Positions 23,096-35,097 are shown, numbered from the stretch's first letter. The stretch: 64,000 bases of DNA from Micropterus salmoides (GCF_014851395.1 NW_024041150.1:9296209-9360208), one strand, 5' to 3'. A program made the numbers and translations. Notes: generated from the letters alone by a model not told the origin.

Positions 23096-26000
23096 ATTTA
23101 AAGTATAGTGTTATAATAGCTGAATCTATCATGTGTTTTCCAAATAATAATGCAATCAGTGAAGTAACTAATAACTATAACTAAAAGTTATATAAATAAA
23201 AGTACAATATTTGCCTCCAAAATAGAGTGGTCTAGAAGGATTAAGTTGCACAAAATATGATGACAAGATTAGGCATTTGTCATCTGCAATCCTAAATAAC
23301 ATTATTACTTTTACTTTGGTGATCAATGATTTTTAAAGACTATATGCCACCTTTTTTTAATCAAACATCACACTGATTTTATTTTGGAATAAGACTCTAC
23401 ACTTACAGATTTCACTGTGGATTTCTGCGCCTCAAAGTGAGCTACTAATCTGATCTCCAGAGAAAGGTGTGTGAGGATATTTTCGTAGGATGCTGGCAAT
23501 GGCGTAACTTATGCTCGAGGCATTGTAAACAACAAGACACCAAGTCCAACAGAACAGCAACAGTCAACATCGCCTGGCACAAAAAAAAAACAAGGGAAAT
23601 CTGTGATGAGAATAAAGTTCCTTGATGAACTCCGCTGAGGCCACACACATCACATGGAACTCAAATCAGTTGACTCTGCGTTTTTTTTTCTCTGCAAAGC
23701 TTTAGCACAACAAAGTGTCAGTGACATGAAAGTGCAGCGAGACTTGCATTCATACACAGGGACGTTAAAATGATTGAATCTGATGGTCTCTATGGCAACC
23801 CAACCAACTTGATGACCATCATTGGTGGCCACTAACCCGTCAGCAGTGAAGTGGAGGCTACTGCGTGGCACTTAAGTGACAGGAGCATGAAGCGACAGAT
23901 GAGAAAGAAAACGCACAAAAGGTCAAGGCGCTTCACCTGCTGAAAGAGAGGGAAATGTGTTGTAACTTGAGTGTGGTATTTTCAGAAACAATGGAACTTG
24001 AAACTTAAGGCGCTGAAATGTTTCCATGTCAGAGTCGTGTCACGTAATAGTTCTTTATTGCTGATCTAGGATATAGATTTATTTGGATGAACAGTGTGAC
24101 AGTAAGTTATAATATTGAGGGTTGAATGCACTGTAAAAGAAAAAAGAAAAAAGTCCTGATGCTCTGACTTACTGTTTAATGACGGGCTTCTCTATCATTT
24201 CTCCTTCTCTCCAACTCCCTGACAGTGGGAGACATACAGAGATTTGTGAGTAGATTAGCAGCAACCTTGCTTCGGATAAGAAGCCGCACTGATAAAGCCC
24301 TGTCCTATGAGGCACATGACTGTGATTGAACACCATATCTGACATGAGCAGATCTGTTAAGAACACAATTAAGACACTGTCCGACCATATCTCCTTAACT
24401 GCACTTGTCCCTGCTAATCCTTTCGTTCTGTGTTCAGACTAAAAGCAGATAATCCGTGCAAACAGTGGAATTGGATATAAGGTTTTTTATAATGCATAGA
24501 TAACAGTAGTATATACTTGTTGTTCTGTGTATTATATTGTAATCAATTGGTCAAAGACTAGTTGAGAAATGACTTTGTCTCAAGGTGAAACTGATCTGGC
24601 ACTTTAAACAACCAGCCTGGCTTGGCCTTGTAGTAATCCTGTGATCCAGAGACAAACAGAAGAGGCAGTAAATGAGTAAATATAACACTAAAGCTTTTTA
24701 GCTATAATCCAATTTATGAGGCTTTTTCCAAAACAGCTATTTTTGTTCAATTTTCCTCCTCTGGGTAATTAGAAATAAGACTGAAACGAACCTTTCTGAA
24801 AGCTCAATATATAGTGACACACACATTTACACAGGATTTTCAACACCATGTTGTTTCCAGCCACTCTTTCTGCAAGAAAACGCCAAATCTGGTCCATATA
24901 AACCGCCCAAGTGGTCTGTTTAAAAAGCCAGGTGAGAGCAGCTTAATGTGCTTGGATAAACTTGCCAGCCGCAAATCCAAACCTCAAATTCCACTTCACA
25001 GTGGATGAAATGATAAAATGCTGCATGTGCTTCCACACAGCATCAGCATCACTGGTATTTATTTATTCTTTTAGCATTTGCATTCTTTGTTGATGGATGC
25101 ATTTCATATTATCTTTGTGTCCTGCAGAGCCAGAGTACGTCTGTACCAACCCCCATCTATCAAGGCCCATAACTTGTGGAACATCTTTCTGCAAATAGCT
25201 TCTCAGAACTTCTTTTAGTGCGAGCCATTATCGGGACGCTTTTGTTACGAGAAAATGCCTGTATATACACACACACATTGGTACAGATTTTGTGTTTTGG
25301 CACAACAGGCTCTTTGCAAATGTACATGCATAATGGTAATAGGGAAGCTGGGCAGGTATGCTGCTGATAAGATCCATCACTTAAGGACTTAAGGATCAGG
25401 CGAAGGATGACAGAAGGTTAAAAAAGCACCATCTGTCACTCACAAGTTTTAGTTTAAAAAAACAGCAATTTTTATCTTTTACCTGCAAATTAAAACACCT
25501 ACCATTCTGTATGTGTTGTAAATAGTAATACTAAAACACTAATATTAGCTATGTCTGCATCAAGTCATTGGGTATTGTACGATAAGCAATATTCCTGGCC
25601 TCTGCTGTAGCAGATCTTCTCAGAGATGCCCTTCAGGGAATCATTATTTCAGTAAAACACCACAAGGGTGTTGAATGCTTCCATCTGCTGCCTCTTTCAC
25701 CCACATCGATTATTCAGACACAGTCTAGTGGAGTCAGAACCAGGTAGACCAAGAGAAGCCACCGATGTCTCACTCTTACATTCCCAGTTGATTAGGAGAT
25801 ATCTAATGATGTCTAACAGCTGAGGAGTCATTATGAACATTTTAGTTACCATTTTCGGTGTCTGTTTGCACACATCTGCAAGCATATACGCACTACACAC
25901 CATGCGTTGTGTGCAAATGCACAACTAACAGTGTTTTAGTTACGTGTTCCCCTTGGCGACTGCTGCTGTGTTTGTCACATTATGCTCAAGTTGTTTCCCA

Positions 26001-26535
26001 TGTAATAACGGTAAGGCAATCTGTTGCGTGTAACTGGATCTGGCCTGAGTGGAGAGAAATGAATGAAACATGTGACAAGGTGTGATTAGTTGTCCACCCA
26101 TCTCGCTTGGTGTTTGTTGACAGATGGTCTTTTGTCAAGGTAATTTGTTCAACAGAATAACCAGGTAGATAATTACCTGTTGCTTCTGTGGCTATTAGGG
26201 CCATTGTTGTGTTAAAAACATCCTAATAGTGAAAATTCATTGCTCTGAAGGGCAACCAAAGGGGGGCATTGTATCTAGCTGACCTGAGGCAACATGTTTT
26301 TCTTTCCTTTTTGAAAAGCTTGGTTTCTTGTTAAGGATTACTTCAACAAGGTGGTATTAAACATAGTAAATCTTAGAGCAACCAAAACTTCAATGCAAAC
26401 TTGAGTATGATTTCAGAACACATTTTCTAAAAGTGATATTAAAAATCATATAGCATAAAGTCTGGTTTTGGCAAGCCTCACTTTTTCTTAAACTACCGCG
26501 TGTATAGGCTCAGTTGCATCAGATTAGACCACTAT
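23096..26535. other. Gene-free stretch with one weak exon-like site
   Basis: Mostly unique AT-rich DNA. A possible 55-nt exon at 24877-24931 (plus strand) lies between a pyrimidine-rich CTCTTTCTGCAAG acceptor and a GTGAGA donor and is open in one frame, but this is weak. No other feature is supported. Confidence 0.35.
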
Positions 26536-26728
26536 TCATCTGGGATGCAAATAAACATGATAGGGTTTTAAGAGGCTGGAGCGGAAAGGGGTGTCGAGGG
26601 TGTTGTATTTCATGTCAAACCACCTGGAGAGGAGACACTTAAAGGCGCGCTGGTCCTGGGTGCCAGCCACAGTAGAGAAACGCCAGTCACTGAAGAAGGA
26701 CACATCACTTGAACGACAACAGTTGAAT
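26536..26728 (-). CDS. Candidate 3'-terminal coding exon, truncated by an assembly gap
   Basis: On the minus strand a frame leaves the gap edge at 26728 and stays open for 63 full codons to a TGA at 26536-26538. About two thirds of its codons end in G or C, in a region that is otherwise AT-rich, and it includes stretches such as FSDWRFSTVAGTQDQRAFK and LLSRWFDMKYNTLDTPF that look like real protein (Trp, Cys and Phe rich, low in repeats). It would be the C-terminus of a protein, ending in -HPR. I do not recognise the family. The start, acceptor and upstream exons are in or beyond the gap. The opposite strand is also open for about 45 codons but has poorer codon bias. It could also be a fossil of a mobile-element gene. 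Confidence 0.4.
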
Positions 26729-27228
26729 NNNNNNNNNNNNNNNNNNNNNNNNNNNNNNNNNNNNNNNNNNNNNNNNNNNNNNNNNNNNNNNNNNNNNNNN
26801 NNNNNNNNNNNNNNNNNNNNNNNNNNNNNNNNNNNNNNNNNNNNNNNNNNNNNNNNNNNNNNNNNNNNNNNNNNNNNNNNNNNNNNNNNNNNNNNNNNNN
26901 NNNNNNNNNNNNNNNNNNNNNNNNNNNNNNNNNNNNNNNNNNNNNNNNNNNNNNNNNNNNNNNNNNNNNNNNNNNNNNNNNNNNNNNNNNNNNNNNNNNN
27001 NNNNNNNNNNNNNNNNNNNNNNNNNNNNNNNNNNNNNNNNNNNNNNNNNNNNNNNNNNNNNNNNNNNNNNNNNNNNNNNNNNNNNNNNNNNNNNNNNNNN
27101 NNNNNNNNNNNNNNNNNNNNNNNNNNNNNNNNNNNNNNNNNNNNNNNNNNNNNNNNNNNNNNNNNNNNNNNNNNNNNNNNNNNNNNNNNNNNNNNNNNNN
27201 NNNNNNNNNNNNNNNNNNNNNNNNNNNN
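26729..27228. other. Assembly gap, exactly 500 N
   Basis: The run is exactly 500 N, which suggests a placeholder of unknown true length. Any frame that crosses it is meaningless. Confidence 0.99.
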
Positions 27229-27684
27229 CATACTCAGCATGACTTACAATTGCTTCGGTGGCCTGACACAATGAGTCTGAGGCGGCTCGTGAATAATCAC
27301 AAGCCAACAAAGCTTTATAAGGTTGGAGCTAAAGCTGAATAGCTTGATTGGTGGGCTACTATGTAATCATGTCCATTTTTTTTAGCTGTCTTCAGGAGTT
27401 GTGAGAGGATTATGAAAAGGGATTTGGGGAATCTGGACTCTATTAGCCTTTATTTACCAAAGGTAGTTTCTCTAATTAGAGTAGCTCCATTCCAGCAACA
27501 CCCTACAATAAACTAACATCAGTCTACGATTGAATTTTGTCTCTATGTTCTCTCTTAGAAAAGCATTAAAATATTTCCAAGAAGTGAAAGTGATGTGATT
27601 GCAGTATGAAACTAGAAGTACATTTTTTGTGCATAACGTGGAAAACGTGCAAACAAAGTCAGAAAGTTATTGTTCATCTTGGCT
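27229..27684. other. Gene-free stretch beside the gap
   Basis: No repeat with defined ends. On the minus strand a GTAAGT donor-type site lies at 27247-27242, preceded by an open stretch, but no convincing acceptor bounds an exon. Otherwise nothing is seen. Confidence 0.35.
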
Positions 27685-28075
27685 TTAAAGAAACTGTTTG
27701 ACTTGGGAAATTTGGGAGAGTTAGATGAGAAGATTCATATCAGTTCAGTTAAATACAAGGCTAAAACCAGCCGGTTTGCTTAGAGCCTGAAATAATCTGA
27801 CACATAACCCCCTTAAAACCACAGCTTTCATTTTATACTTCAGTTTTGTATGGATTAAGGAAATAATATAATGTTTTAATTTATCGAACTTTGAAGGTGC
27901 TCGTAGGTGGGTTTTTTATGTTGAGACAGAGCCCCGTTTCCTGTTTTTATCTTGGCTAAACTAATGTGAGGCTGGCTTTAGCTACATATTCACCATATAG
28001 ACATATGAGAAATATCAATCTTCTCATCTTATCGCAACAAGATAGCAAATAAGCCTCCCAAAATTATTCCTTTAA
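27685..28075. mobile_element. TTAA-flanked element (family A, copy 2)
   Basis: TTAA at 27685-27688 and 28072-28075 bound the copy. The ends are TTAAAGAAACTG...TTGGGAAAT and CCCAAAATTATTCCTTTAA, inverted with respect to each other. Inner words such as AGTTAGATGAGAAGATT and ATCAATCTTCTCATCT match family A. It is shorter and more diverged than copy 1. Confidence 0.6.
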
Positions 28076-28121
28076 CAAAGTGGAACTAACAGTGTTAATT
28101 TCTTGAAACACAACTTTGTTT

Positions 28122-28161
28122 CCATCCATCCATCCATCTTCATCCGCTTATCCGGGGTTGG
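28122..28161 (-). mobile_element. 40-bp 5'-truncated SINE tail with 14-bp target duplication
   Basis: CCATCCATCCATCCATC followed by CATCCGCTTATCCGGGG is the 3' tail region of the (TCCA)n-tailed retroelements also present at 31607 and 46661. It is bounded by ACACAACTTTGTTT (28108-28121) and ACACAACTTTATTT (28162-28175), a 14-bp duplication with one mismatch. So this is a complete insertion event of only 40 bp, transcribed from the minus strand, with almost the whole body missing. Confidence 0.75.
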
Positions 28162-28433
28162 ACACAACTTTATTTGCGCTGGAAAAAAGGAAGTTATTTT
28201 GACCCTGTGGCCGATTTTGCACTTGTTACCAGAAGAGAAAGATTTCAAGACCAGTCCTACATTAAATGACTTGTTGAGCTGTAGTTTTAAAAAATGTAAT
28301 CCACCAGAGGATAAAAACAGTAACCCATTTTCAGTCCCCAAACTTTAGCTTATAAGAAGAGCGGTTGTACATCGAGGGAGTGGTCTGTAAAACAAAAACT
28401 TGTAAGTTTTTCCCCCTTCGCTTTTGTAAGAGC

Positions 28434-28823
28434 TTAAACAAAACCTCTGCAGCTCAGTAATTAACATGTTATATATCTTTTCTTTAGTTTGTACAGAAAC
28501 TGAAGTGTAAAAACAAGCCGTTATGGGGAAGTCACTGCCTGGGCAAGAAATAGTCCAGCAACGTGGTTTTTTTTACTTTGGTTTTGGGACAGCTTAAATA
28601 AATGAGATGTAACATGCTAATTGTTGAGCTTTGTGCTTGTAGGTGGGTTTTTTAAACCTATAGACAGAGCCAGTTTCCTTCTGTTTCTGTGTCTTTATGC
28701 CAAGATAAGCTAACCGGCTGCTGGATGTAGCTTCACATTTGGCGTACAGACATGAGAGTGGTATCGATCTTCTCATTTAACTTGCAGCAAGAAAGCAAAT
28801 AAACATATTTGCCAAAATGTCAA
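28434..28823 (+). mobile_element. Family A, copy 3 (left end lost)
   Basis: CAGCTCAGTAATTAACATG opens the recognisable part; GACAGAGCCAGTTTCC, TACAGACATGAGAGTGGTAT and CGATCTTCTCAT follow in family A order, ending at TTGCCAAAATGTCAA. The GAGAGTGGTATCGATCT word is shared with copy 1. The left inverted end is missing. Confidence 0.55.
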
Positions 28824-30299
28824 GCAGCACATTTACACTTTTTTTCCCCTGCTCTACTGGTACATTTGGGTTGCACTGTAATGTTCCTCCCACCAATAGA
28901 ATAAATGCATGTCGAATGGGAAGCACATGTTAAATTTCACAGTAGCACAGTAGCAAGTGTGTTGCATTGGTGCTCACACTTAGGTACATTGAATGCTGCC
29001 AGTGTAGACCAGCTTTGATCGACTACAAAGGGGATGAGGAACAGCAACAGGGGACAGATCAGTGTGAAGAACTAGCCTAGTTTTTAACTGTTTTTTGTGC
29101 TGCGCCAACTGTTTGTCTGCCAAAGTCTGTGGAATACATGACAGAGAGCAGCGTGTTTGTTCATCCAGGGAGTCAGTCCAAAGGCAGCTTGAAAACTACG
29201 GCTGTTAAGAAGGGTCTCTACTGAAAAATGTAATCCAAGTGTCACCGCCTGCAACCTTGATACCAAACGAAAGCTTAATTTCCTACTTTTATTTTCCTAA
29301 TCTTTAATTTTCCCACTGGGGGCTGAGGTAACTTAATAATTTGGATTTGAGTGTGTCTACTGCTCATCTTGGCACCAACTAATAGGCATCAACTCAAAAT
29401 TAATCTGACCATGGCTAACTAAGATATGGTGTTTCTGAAGCAATATCTACATTGCACACATGAAAACTCTCATTATCGCTAGAAAGATTAGAAACATGAC
29501 AACGTATTCCGGAAAGGAAATATGCATTTTCCCAATAGTTTATACCATCTGGGTACTGAATATATGTAATATGCTCCACCATTATGTTGTGATCAGATAA
29601 AAGGCTGTTTTTGCTGAAATGCAAAGCTATGCTGTGGCGGCAGCGGCAAGAGAGCTTAAAGGGCAAAATGAGTGTTACATTGCTCACATTCAACGCAACT
29701 CTAATTAGCTTGCTAGAGTGGAGTAAAGTTGTAGAAACATTAAAATGGATTATGGTCTCTGGAAAGTTAGCCTTTTCTGACATGTCTGATATGAGTGTAT
29801 GCCATCCATATGGGTTTTGCACAGTCAAAACTATTTATGTTTTACATATTTTCTGGACTAATCTCATACAAATAAACAATTATAAAATCACACGAAACTT
29901 GAGTCATCCTGTTATATGATTAACAGAACTGTAACCAATGTGCCACAGTCTTCTCGAGTCGTCAAGCTAAAGAAACAACTCAACATTTCATGGAGAACAG
30001 AAATTATCCTCCAGACAGGAACGGTTCAAACGGCTGCTTTCAAAGTGGTATATATCGTTTTCAGAAATGTAGCTTTCTCTGAAGATAGCATTGTGGCAAT
30101 GTAGCAGTGAGGCAGACAGAAGCTACAAGGTGATGGGGAAGAGTTAATATACACTCAATCTGTAATGCTTTGATACTGTGCGGCGGAAAGGGCAGAGTTC
30201 AGGAGCAAGGAATGGTATGTGGCGGAGTTCTAGTAATCTGAATAGAAGAAGTTGGGAGCTGGTATCGAGATACATCAAGCAGTTAAGTGTTTGGACACC
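28824..30299. other. Gene-free stretch
   Basis: Overlapping open frames on both strands at 29415-29919 are long for this AT content but have no codon bias, domain or splice context. No bounded repeat is seen. Just before the LINE at 30300, TACATCAAGCAG (30271-30282) is the exact inverse of CTGCTTGATGTA (30305-30316). Confidence 0.4.
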
Positions 30300-31142
30300 C
30301 AGATCTGCTTGATGTAGATTCTCTCGGCCCTTTGAGTTCAAACAGCCGCTTAACTGAGAGGAGTCTTGGTGTTGTATTGGACAGTGCGTTTAAATTTGAT
30401 AAACAGATATCCGCCACTGTTGGATCCTGCTTTTTCCAGTTGAGAACTACAGTATAGCCAAGGTAAAGGCCTATCTCCCTCCTAAAGGTATAGAGAGGGT
30501 GATTAATGCCTTTATAATTTCCCACCTTGACTGTTGCAACTCCTTATATGTAGTCATCTATTCAGCGCCTACAGTTAGTCCAAAATACTGCTGCCTGCCT
30601 CCTGACAGGAAAGAAGAAGAGGGACCACATCACACCTGTGTTGCGCTCCCTCCACTGGCTTCCTGTTCATTACAGGATTGATTTTAAAATCTTACTTTGA
30701 ACTTTTAAATGCCTTAATGGATTGGCTCCATTATACTTAACGGAGCTTCTTCATACTCCAGCTAGAGTGCTGAGATCCGCCAATCTCCTCCTCCTGGATG
30801 GACCCAGAAGCAGACTTAAAACCAGAGGCGATCGAGCCTTTAATGTAGCTGCCCCTAACCTGTGGAACAACCTGCCAGTCCATATCAGAACCGCCCCAAC
30901 TCACCAACGTTTTAAATCACTGTTAAAAACACATCTCTGTTCTTTGGCATTTCCTTTGAGTTAAGTCTGTTATCATTCCTGGCAATTTTAATATCACTAT
31001 ATATCGTATACTGTATATATAATGTTTTATTGCTGTACTTTTACTGTGTAAGTAGTGTCTTGTTGTTGTATTTTAACCTGTGAAGCACCTTGGTCAACCT
31101 TGGTTGTTTTAAGTGTGCTACATAAATAAAATTGATATTGAT
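30300..31142 (+). mobile_element. 5'-truncated LINE, L2/CR1-type 3' end
   Basis: The translated pieces match the C-terminal part of L2/CR1-clade reverse transcriptases: LGVVLDSAFKFDKQI, then VINAFIISHLDCCNSLY, LRSLHWLPVHY-type words, and, after frame breaks, LNGLAPLYLTELL-type words leading to AAPNLWNNLPVHIR and FKSLLKTHL, followed by a stop. The frame is broken by several shifts and stops, so it is dead. The 3' untranslated part ends in AAATAAAATTGATATTGAT, the typical short-repeat tail. Only the last quarter of the reverse transcriptase remains, as usual for target-primed insertions. Confidence 0.8.
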
Positions 31143-31606
31143 ACAGAGACAGAAATGTAGATTTTGCTTTAAATGAGAATGTTGTACTGTAATAAAGTTC
31201 AGAGAAGTTATTTTATTATTGTAACATTTTATTTTGAAAGTATTTAGAATATGTTTATAGAATTTGAATTATTGACAATGAGTTGAATTGAATTCTTTGA
31301 GCATTTTATCCATCAGAAACAAGTGTGTTTAAAGCCATTATGTTTTCATCGTGAGTGTTTAGATATGTATCACCTTTCAGCTTGACATTCTTCAGGGACT
31401 CGCAGACTGCATTAAGCAAATAGGCATTTCCAGTTCAATGATAGGAGCTGTCTCGGTGCTTCAGTTTACTGTTTCTTCTGTTCATTCAATGTTTCAAATG
31501 TTTTTTTTGTTTCTCGCGGGAGGAGCAATTCAAAACATTACATACCGTTCTGCACCATTTTGTTCAACAGACATACATGGATTAATCTCAACAAGTCCTC
31601 CAAATT
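31143..31606. other. Gene-free stretch
   Basis: AT-rich DNA between the LINE and a SINE fragment; nothing recognised. Confidence 0.4.
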
Positions 31607-31808
31607 CATCCATCCATCCATGCATCCATCCATCCATCCATCGTCAACCGCTTATCCTGTGTACAGGGCTGGAGCCAATCCCATCGGGCAAAAAGGCGGG
31701 GTACACCCTGGACAGGTCGCCAGTCCATCACAGGGCCACACATAGACAAACAACCACTCACGCTCACACTCACACCTAAGGACAATTTAGGGTCACCAAT
31801 CAACCTCG
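31607..31808 (-). mobile_element. 5'-truncated tRNA-derived SINE with (TCCA)n tail
   Basis: The plus strand shows (TCCA)n, CAACCGCTTATCCTGTGTAC, GGGGTACACCCTGGACAGGT and CACACCTAAGGACAATTTAG, the same sequence as the fuller copy at 46661-47015, to which it is highly similar. The copy is read from the minus strand. The tRNA-like head is missing; similarity stops near 31808. Confidence 0.8.
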
Positions 31809-32504
31809 TACACAACTAGCCTGCAAACTATAGTTCAGACAAAATTGAGGCTTTCGGAATCAAGTGTTTGTCATTTCACTTGTATAAACAATTAGTCAAA
31901 TTTGTTAGTAAAGTTTAACTTAATAATAAGATTACATATCCATGACTTTTAAGCACCAAACTAAAAAGCACTAATTGTGTCATTCACGCAATATAAAAAT
32001 ATAAATAATAAATATTTTAAGACCTCTAAAATGTCATTTTTACCCCTCTAAATGAAGAATGATATTAAAAGGAAACTTCCTGTTTCCACAGACCAATTTC
32101 ACTTCTGAAAGACAGCAGACCAACTCAACACATCGCTCAGACATAACATGATATTCTGTTGTTGAATTTCAAAATTAAAGCCCTCTAAAACGCTGTCTTG
32201 AAGCAGGAGGGAATCCTCTCCTGTAACAGTGAGATGTTAAAAATGTCAGTAATAACAACTATTTGTACACGGACAGGAGCTGCTATCATGCCCAGCTGAT
32301 TTACTCATATTCACTCTCAGCAGGACTCTCCTCACATCTGCTGTGGATACTGACAGTGGACGGTCCTCTGGAGGTAATGTAATGTGGCCTCACACATGGA
32401 GGGTGCCCGCTCCTGCTTTTGTAGCCTGTGATGTTTTTGATGGCCTGCCACATATCTTTGGTGTGTTGGTCTTGAGGTCTCTCCAGTCTCTGCTTATGTC
32501 TCCG
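31809..32504. other. Gene-free stretch
   Basis: AT-rich DNA with no recognised element or exon. Confidence 0.35.
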
Positions 32505-33095
32505 CTTCGCCCTCCTTGATGCCAGCTTTCAGTCTCGCTCTGGTGCTGCAAAAGAACCTAAATCTAATCACTGACAACAATCCAGTATCTCCATCCGCAT
32601 TCTTCCAAAACATTGGTGTCATGTTTGACAGCCAGCTCTCATTTGATAATGACTGAATAATATGAGCAAAATCTCCTTCTTCCACCTCTACAACATTGCC
32701 AAATAAGACCTTACTTGTCACGGCCTGATGCTGAAAAATTGGGAAACGTATTCGTTACCTCTAGATTAGATTAATGTAATGCCCTGTTTTTATGTCTCCC
32801 ATCACTTATCGCTGGTAAACGTCAAGATGTTCAAAATTGTGCTGTTCCTATTCTCACATGCCCCTCCCCACATCAACAGATAACTCCAATTTTACCTAAC
32901 TTACACTGGCTTCCTGTTAAATCCCGCATTTAGTGCAAATTCATCAACATTAACCTACGAACGTTAACCTGCAAGGCTGTTCATGGATCTGCGACCCATA
33001 ATCTCTGCGGCCTCATGAAGACGTACTTACCCTCCTGCCCACTTCACTATAGTAACCTACCCATTCTCTCATGCAGCAGTCTCCCATGCCCTATA
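32505..33095 (+). mobile_element. Second 5'-truncated LINE remnant
   Basis: Decayed plus-strand translation follows the C-terminal layout of CR1/L2/Rex1-like reverse transcriptases: a GVMFDSQLSF-like word near 32610, CNALFLCLPSL-like text near 32775, and TLHWLPVKSR-like text near 32905, then words for TYLPSCPLHY near 33025. Stops and frameshifts are frequent. It differs from the LINE at 30300, so it is a separate family or an older copy. Confidence 0.6.
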
Positions 33096-33146
33096 ATGAC
33101 GTCACCGGACTGTGATTCTGGTAACTAGAGCACTTTGTCTCTTGAA

Positions 33147-33250
33147 CAGTGTTAAGCAAGTTACTCAGAAATTGTAATATGTTACTAGTTACTTATTACT
33201 TCTTATTACTGATAAAAGTAAGTCGTTACATTACTTGTTAATTTACTATC
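33147..33250 (+). mobile_element. hAT-type terminus fragment
   Basis: CAGTGTTAAGCAAGTTACTC followed by TACTAGTTACTTATTAC-rich sequence resembles the left end of fish hAT elements that start CAGTGTT. A matching right end was not found, although AGTAACTTG near 33870 could be a remnant of it. Confidence 0.35.
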
Positions 33251-34211
33251 TTGGGTTGCTAATCTCCCCAGCTATAGGCTATTCTAACATTGGATGGGTT
33301 TGTGCAGGGGTGTTCATGAGAGAGAGAGAGTGAGAGAGGAGGTGCTGCACAAACATATGCTCCACAATACAGCTCATCAATCAAATACGATTATAAATAC
33401 GCCTAATAAAAAAAACTAATAATCAACATGTGGCGGTCAGTTGATAATTATCCCAGACGTCACCAAATATGGGAAACACTTCACTACCACCCCCTTCACC
33501 CAAAGAAAGCAGTCTCTCCTGACTTTATTGACTAATATCATATTCATAACAGCAGCAGGAGTGTGTTTTTTATAAAACATAATGTTTCTTCACACCACCG
33601 GCTGAAATAAAAAAATAAAGCAAGTAATCCAGACTTTTTGACTACTGTTTTACTGCACATGTAGCCTATTTATAAGAGCAGTAGACAGCAGACACAATAA
33701 TGGCAGTAGCTACTTACAGCCTCTCTCCCTCGTTCTCCATTCTTCATTTAGTGTTTGGCTATCAGCGGACATGAACAACAAAGTCCAGTCCCGCTGACCT
33801 GCCACACAGTCGCGCATTCATGCCAAGGATGGCGCGTTCAGCAACACAGTAACACAGCGTTGCTTGGATTAGTAACTTGAACATAGGCCTAAATGCTGTT
33901 TTTTGGACGAGAACAGTCTCTTGAAACAACATTTGATCTGAAAAATAAACCTTTCACTACACTGATCATGACGGATGGATCAAAATCAAATTGAACACAG
34001 TGAGACTGTCAGAGGCTCATCTGTTCTTTTCAGCGGCTTGCGCACCCTGAAGGACAACAAAAATGAACAAACCTTAACAAGTCTGTGTAGCCATGATAAA
34101 GCGGTGCCCTATGCCACATCATCATCCAAAACAAATTGAATTAATTACAAACAATGAAGTTATACACCTTTCCCCAACAAATTCACTGTTTACTCTTGCT
34201 TGAGTAATGCT
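33251..34211. other. Gene-free stretch, possibly hAT interior
   Basis: Contains a short GAGA tract at 33320-33338 and GC-richer sequence at 33790-33870. It may be the interior of the element starting at 33147, but no right terminus proves it. Confidence 0.3.
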
Positions 34212-34506
34212 TGGTAAAGATGTAAATGCTCCGTATTTGTATAGCGCCTTTCTAGTCTTTTCGACCACTCAAAGCGCTTTTACACTACATCTGCATTCAC
34301 TATTCACACACATTCATACACTGAGCCTAAGTGCTCAAACAGAAACTAACCTTCATACACATTCATACACTGGCGGAACAGCCATCAGGGGCAATTCGGG
34401 GTCAGTATCTTGCCCAAGGACACTTCGACATGCAGCCTGGGGGAGCCGGGATTGAACCGCCTTATTACCGGCCAACCCGCTCAAACTCCTGAGCCACAAC
34501 TGCCCT
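34212..34506 (-). mobile_element. tRNA-derived SINE, near full length
   Basis: On the minus strand the element starts near 34506 with a tRNA-like head: an A-box-like TGGCTCAGGAG (34496-34486) and a B box GGTTCAATCCC (34458-34448). The body has CGAAGTGTCCTTGGGCAAG and CATTCATACACTG words in their complements, and the 3' end shows GCGCTATACAAATAC and a TTTAC-type tail. This is a SINE family widespread in teleosts; it is not a working tRNA gene. It differs from the (TCCA)n-tailed SINE. Confidence 0.8.
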
Positions 34507-35063
34507 CTGACTGCAAGACTGCAGTGATCAGTGAAATTAAACTGTAAGTGTGGTCTGTTGGATAATATTCACATCTGAGTGCCACAGACGGGGAATGAAA
34601 GGAACAAACCTTTGGTTTTCTTTTCATTGGATACGGAATATTGCTAGCCTTAGCCTTTAAAAACAGACGAGATGAAAGAGAATGTAGTATCCTTGCCTTT
34701 GTTCCTCTTTGTCTTACAAAGAAAATCTCCCTGTTTTCAAACACAGACCAAGATGTGTTCATTAATAAACAGTTGAACATTGCATGCACAAGCATTCACA
34801 GAATCCTCAGTTTGAATCATTTCTAGACTCTACTGTCCCCAGGAGTTATAATATAAATCTGGGGCGTGTGGGCGCCGTAAATGTGTTGGCATCTGTATGT
34901 CTGCACACGTGCTTGTGTGTTTTGTTCTTTCATGCATATGTTCTACTGTTTGTGCTTGTTTTTCCAGCTATGAATTTCCAATTCTGCATTTAGCTGGAAT
35001 GCATTTGGACATGGATGCTTGTGTGTTCTCTCAGCGTAAGTAAAAGTTTGGCTAGAACTGTTC

Positions 35064-35065
<2 letters not shown>

Positions 35066-35094
<29 letters not shown>
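35066..35094. repeat. (TG)n microsatellite
   Basis: Fourteen uninterrupted TG units. Confidence 0.95.

Positions 35095-35097
<3 letters not shown>

Noticed and set aside
26591..27274. Frames running through the first gap
   Set aside because: They consist mainly of unknown residues from N bases; the same applies to those over 45443-46089.
29415..29919. Overlapping frames of 137 and 102 codons on opposite strands
   Set aside because: No codon bias, no domain and no splice context; both strands being open argues for chance.
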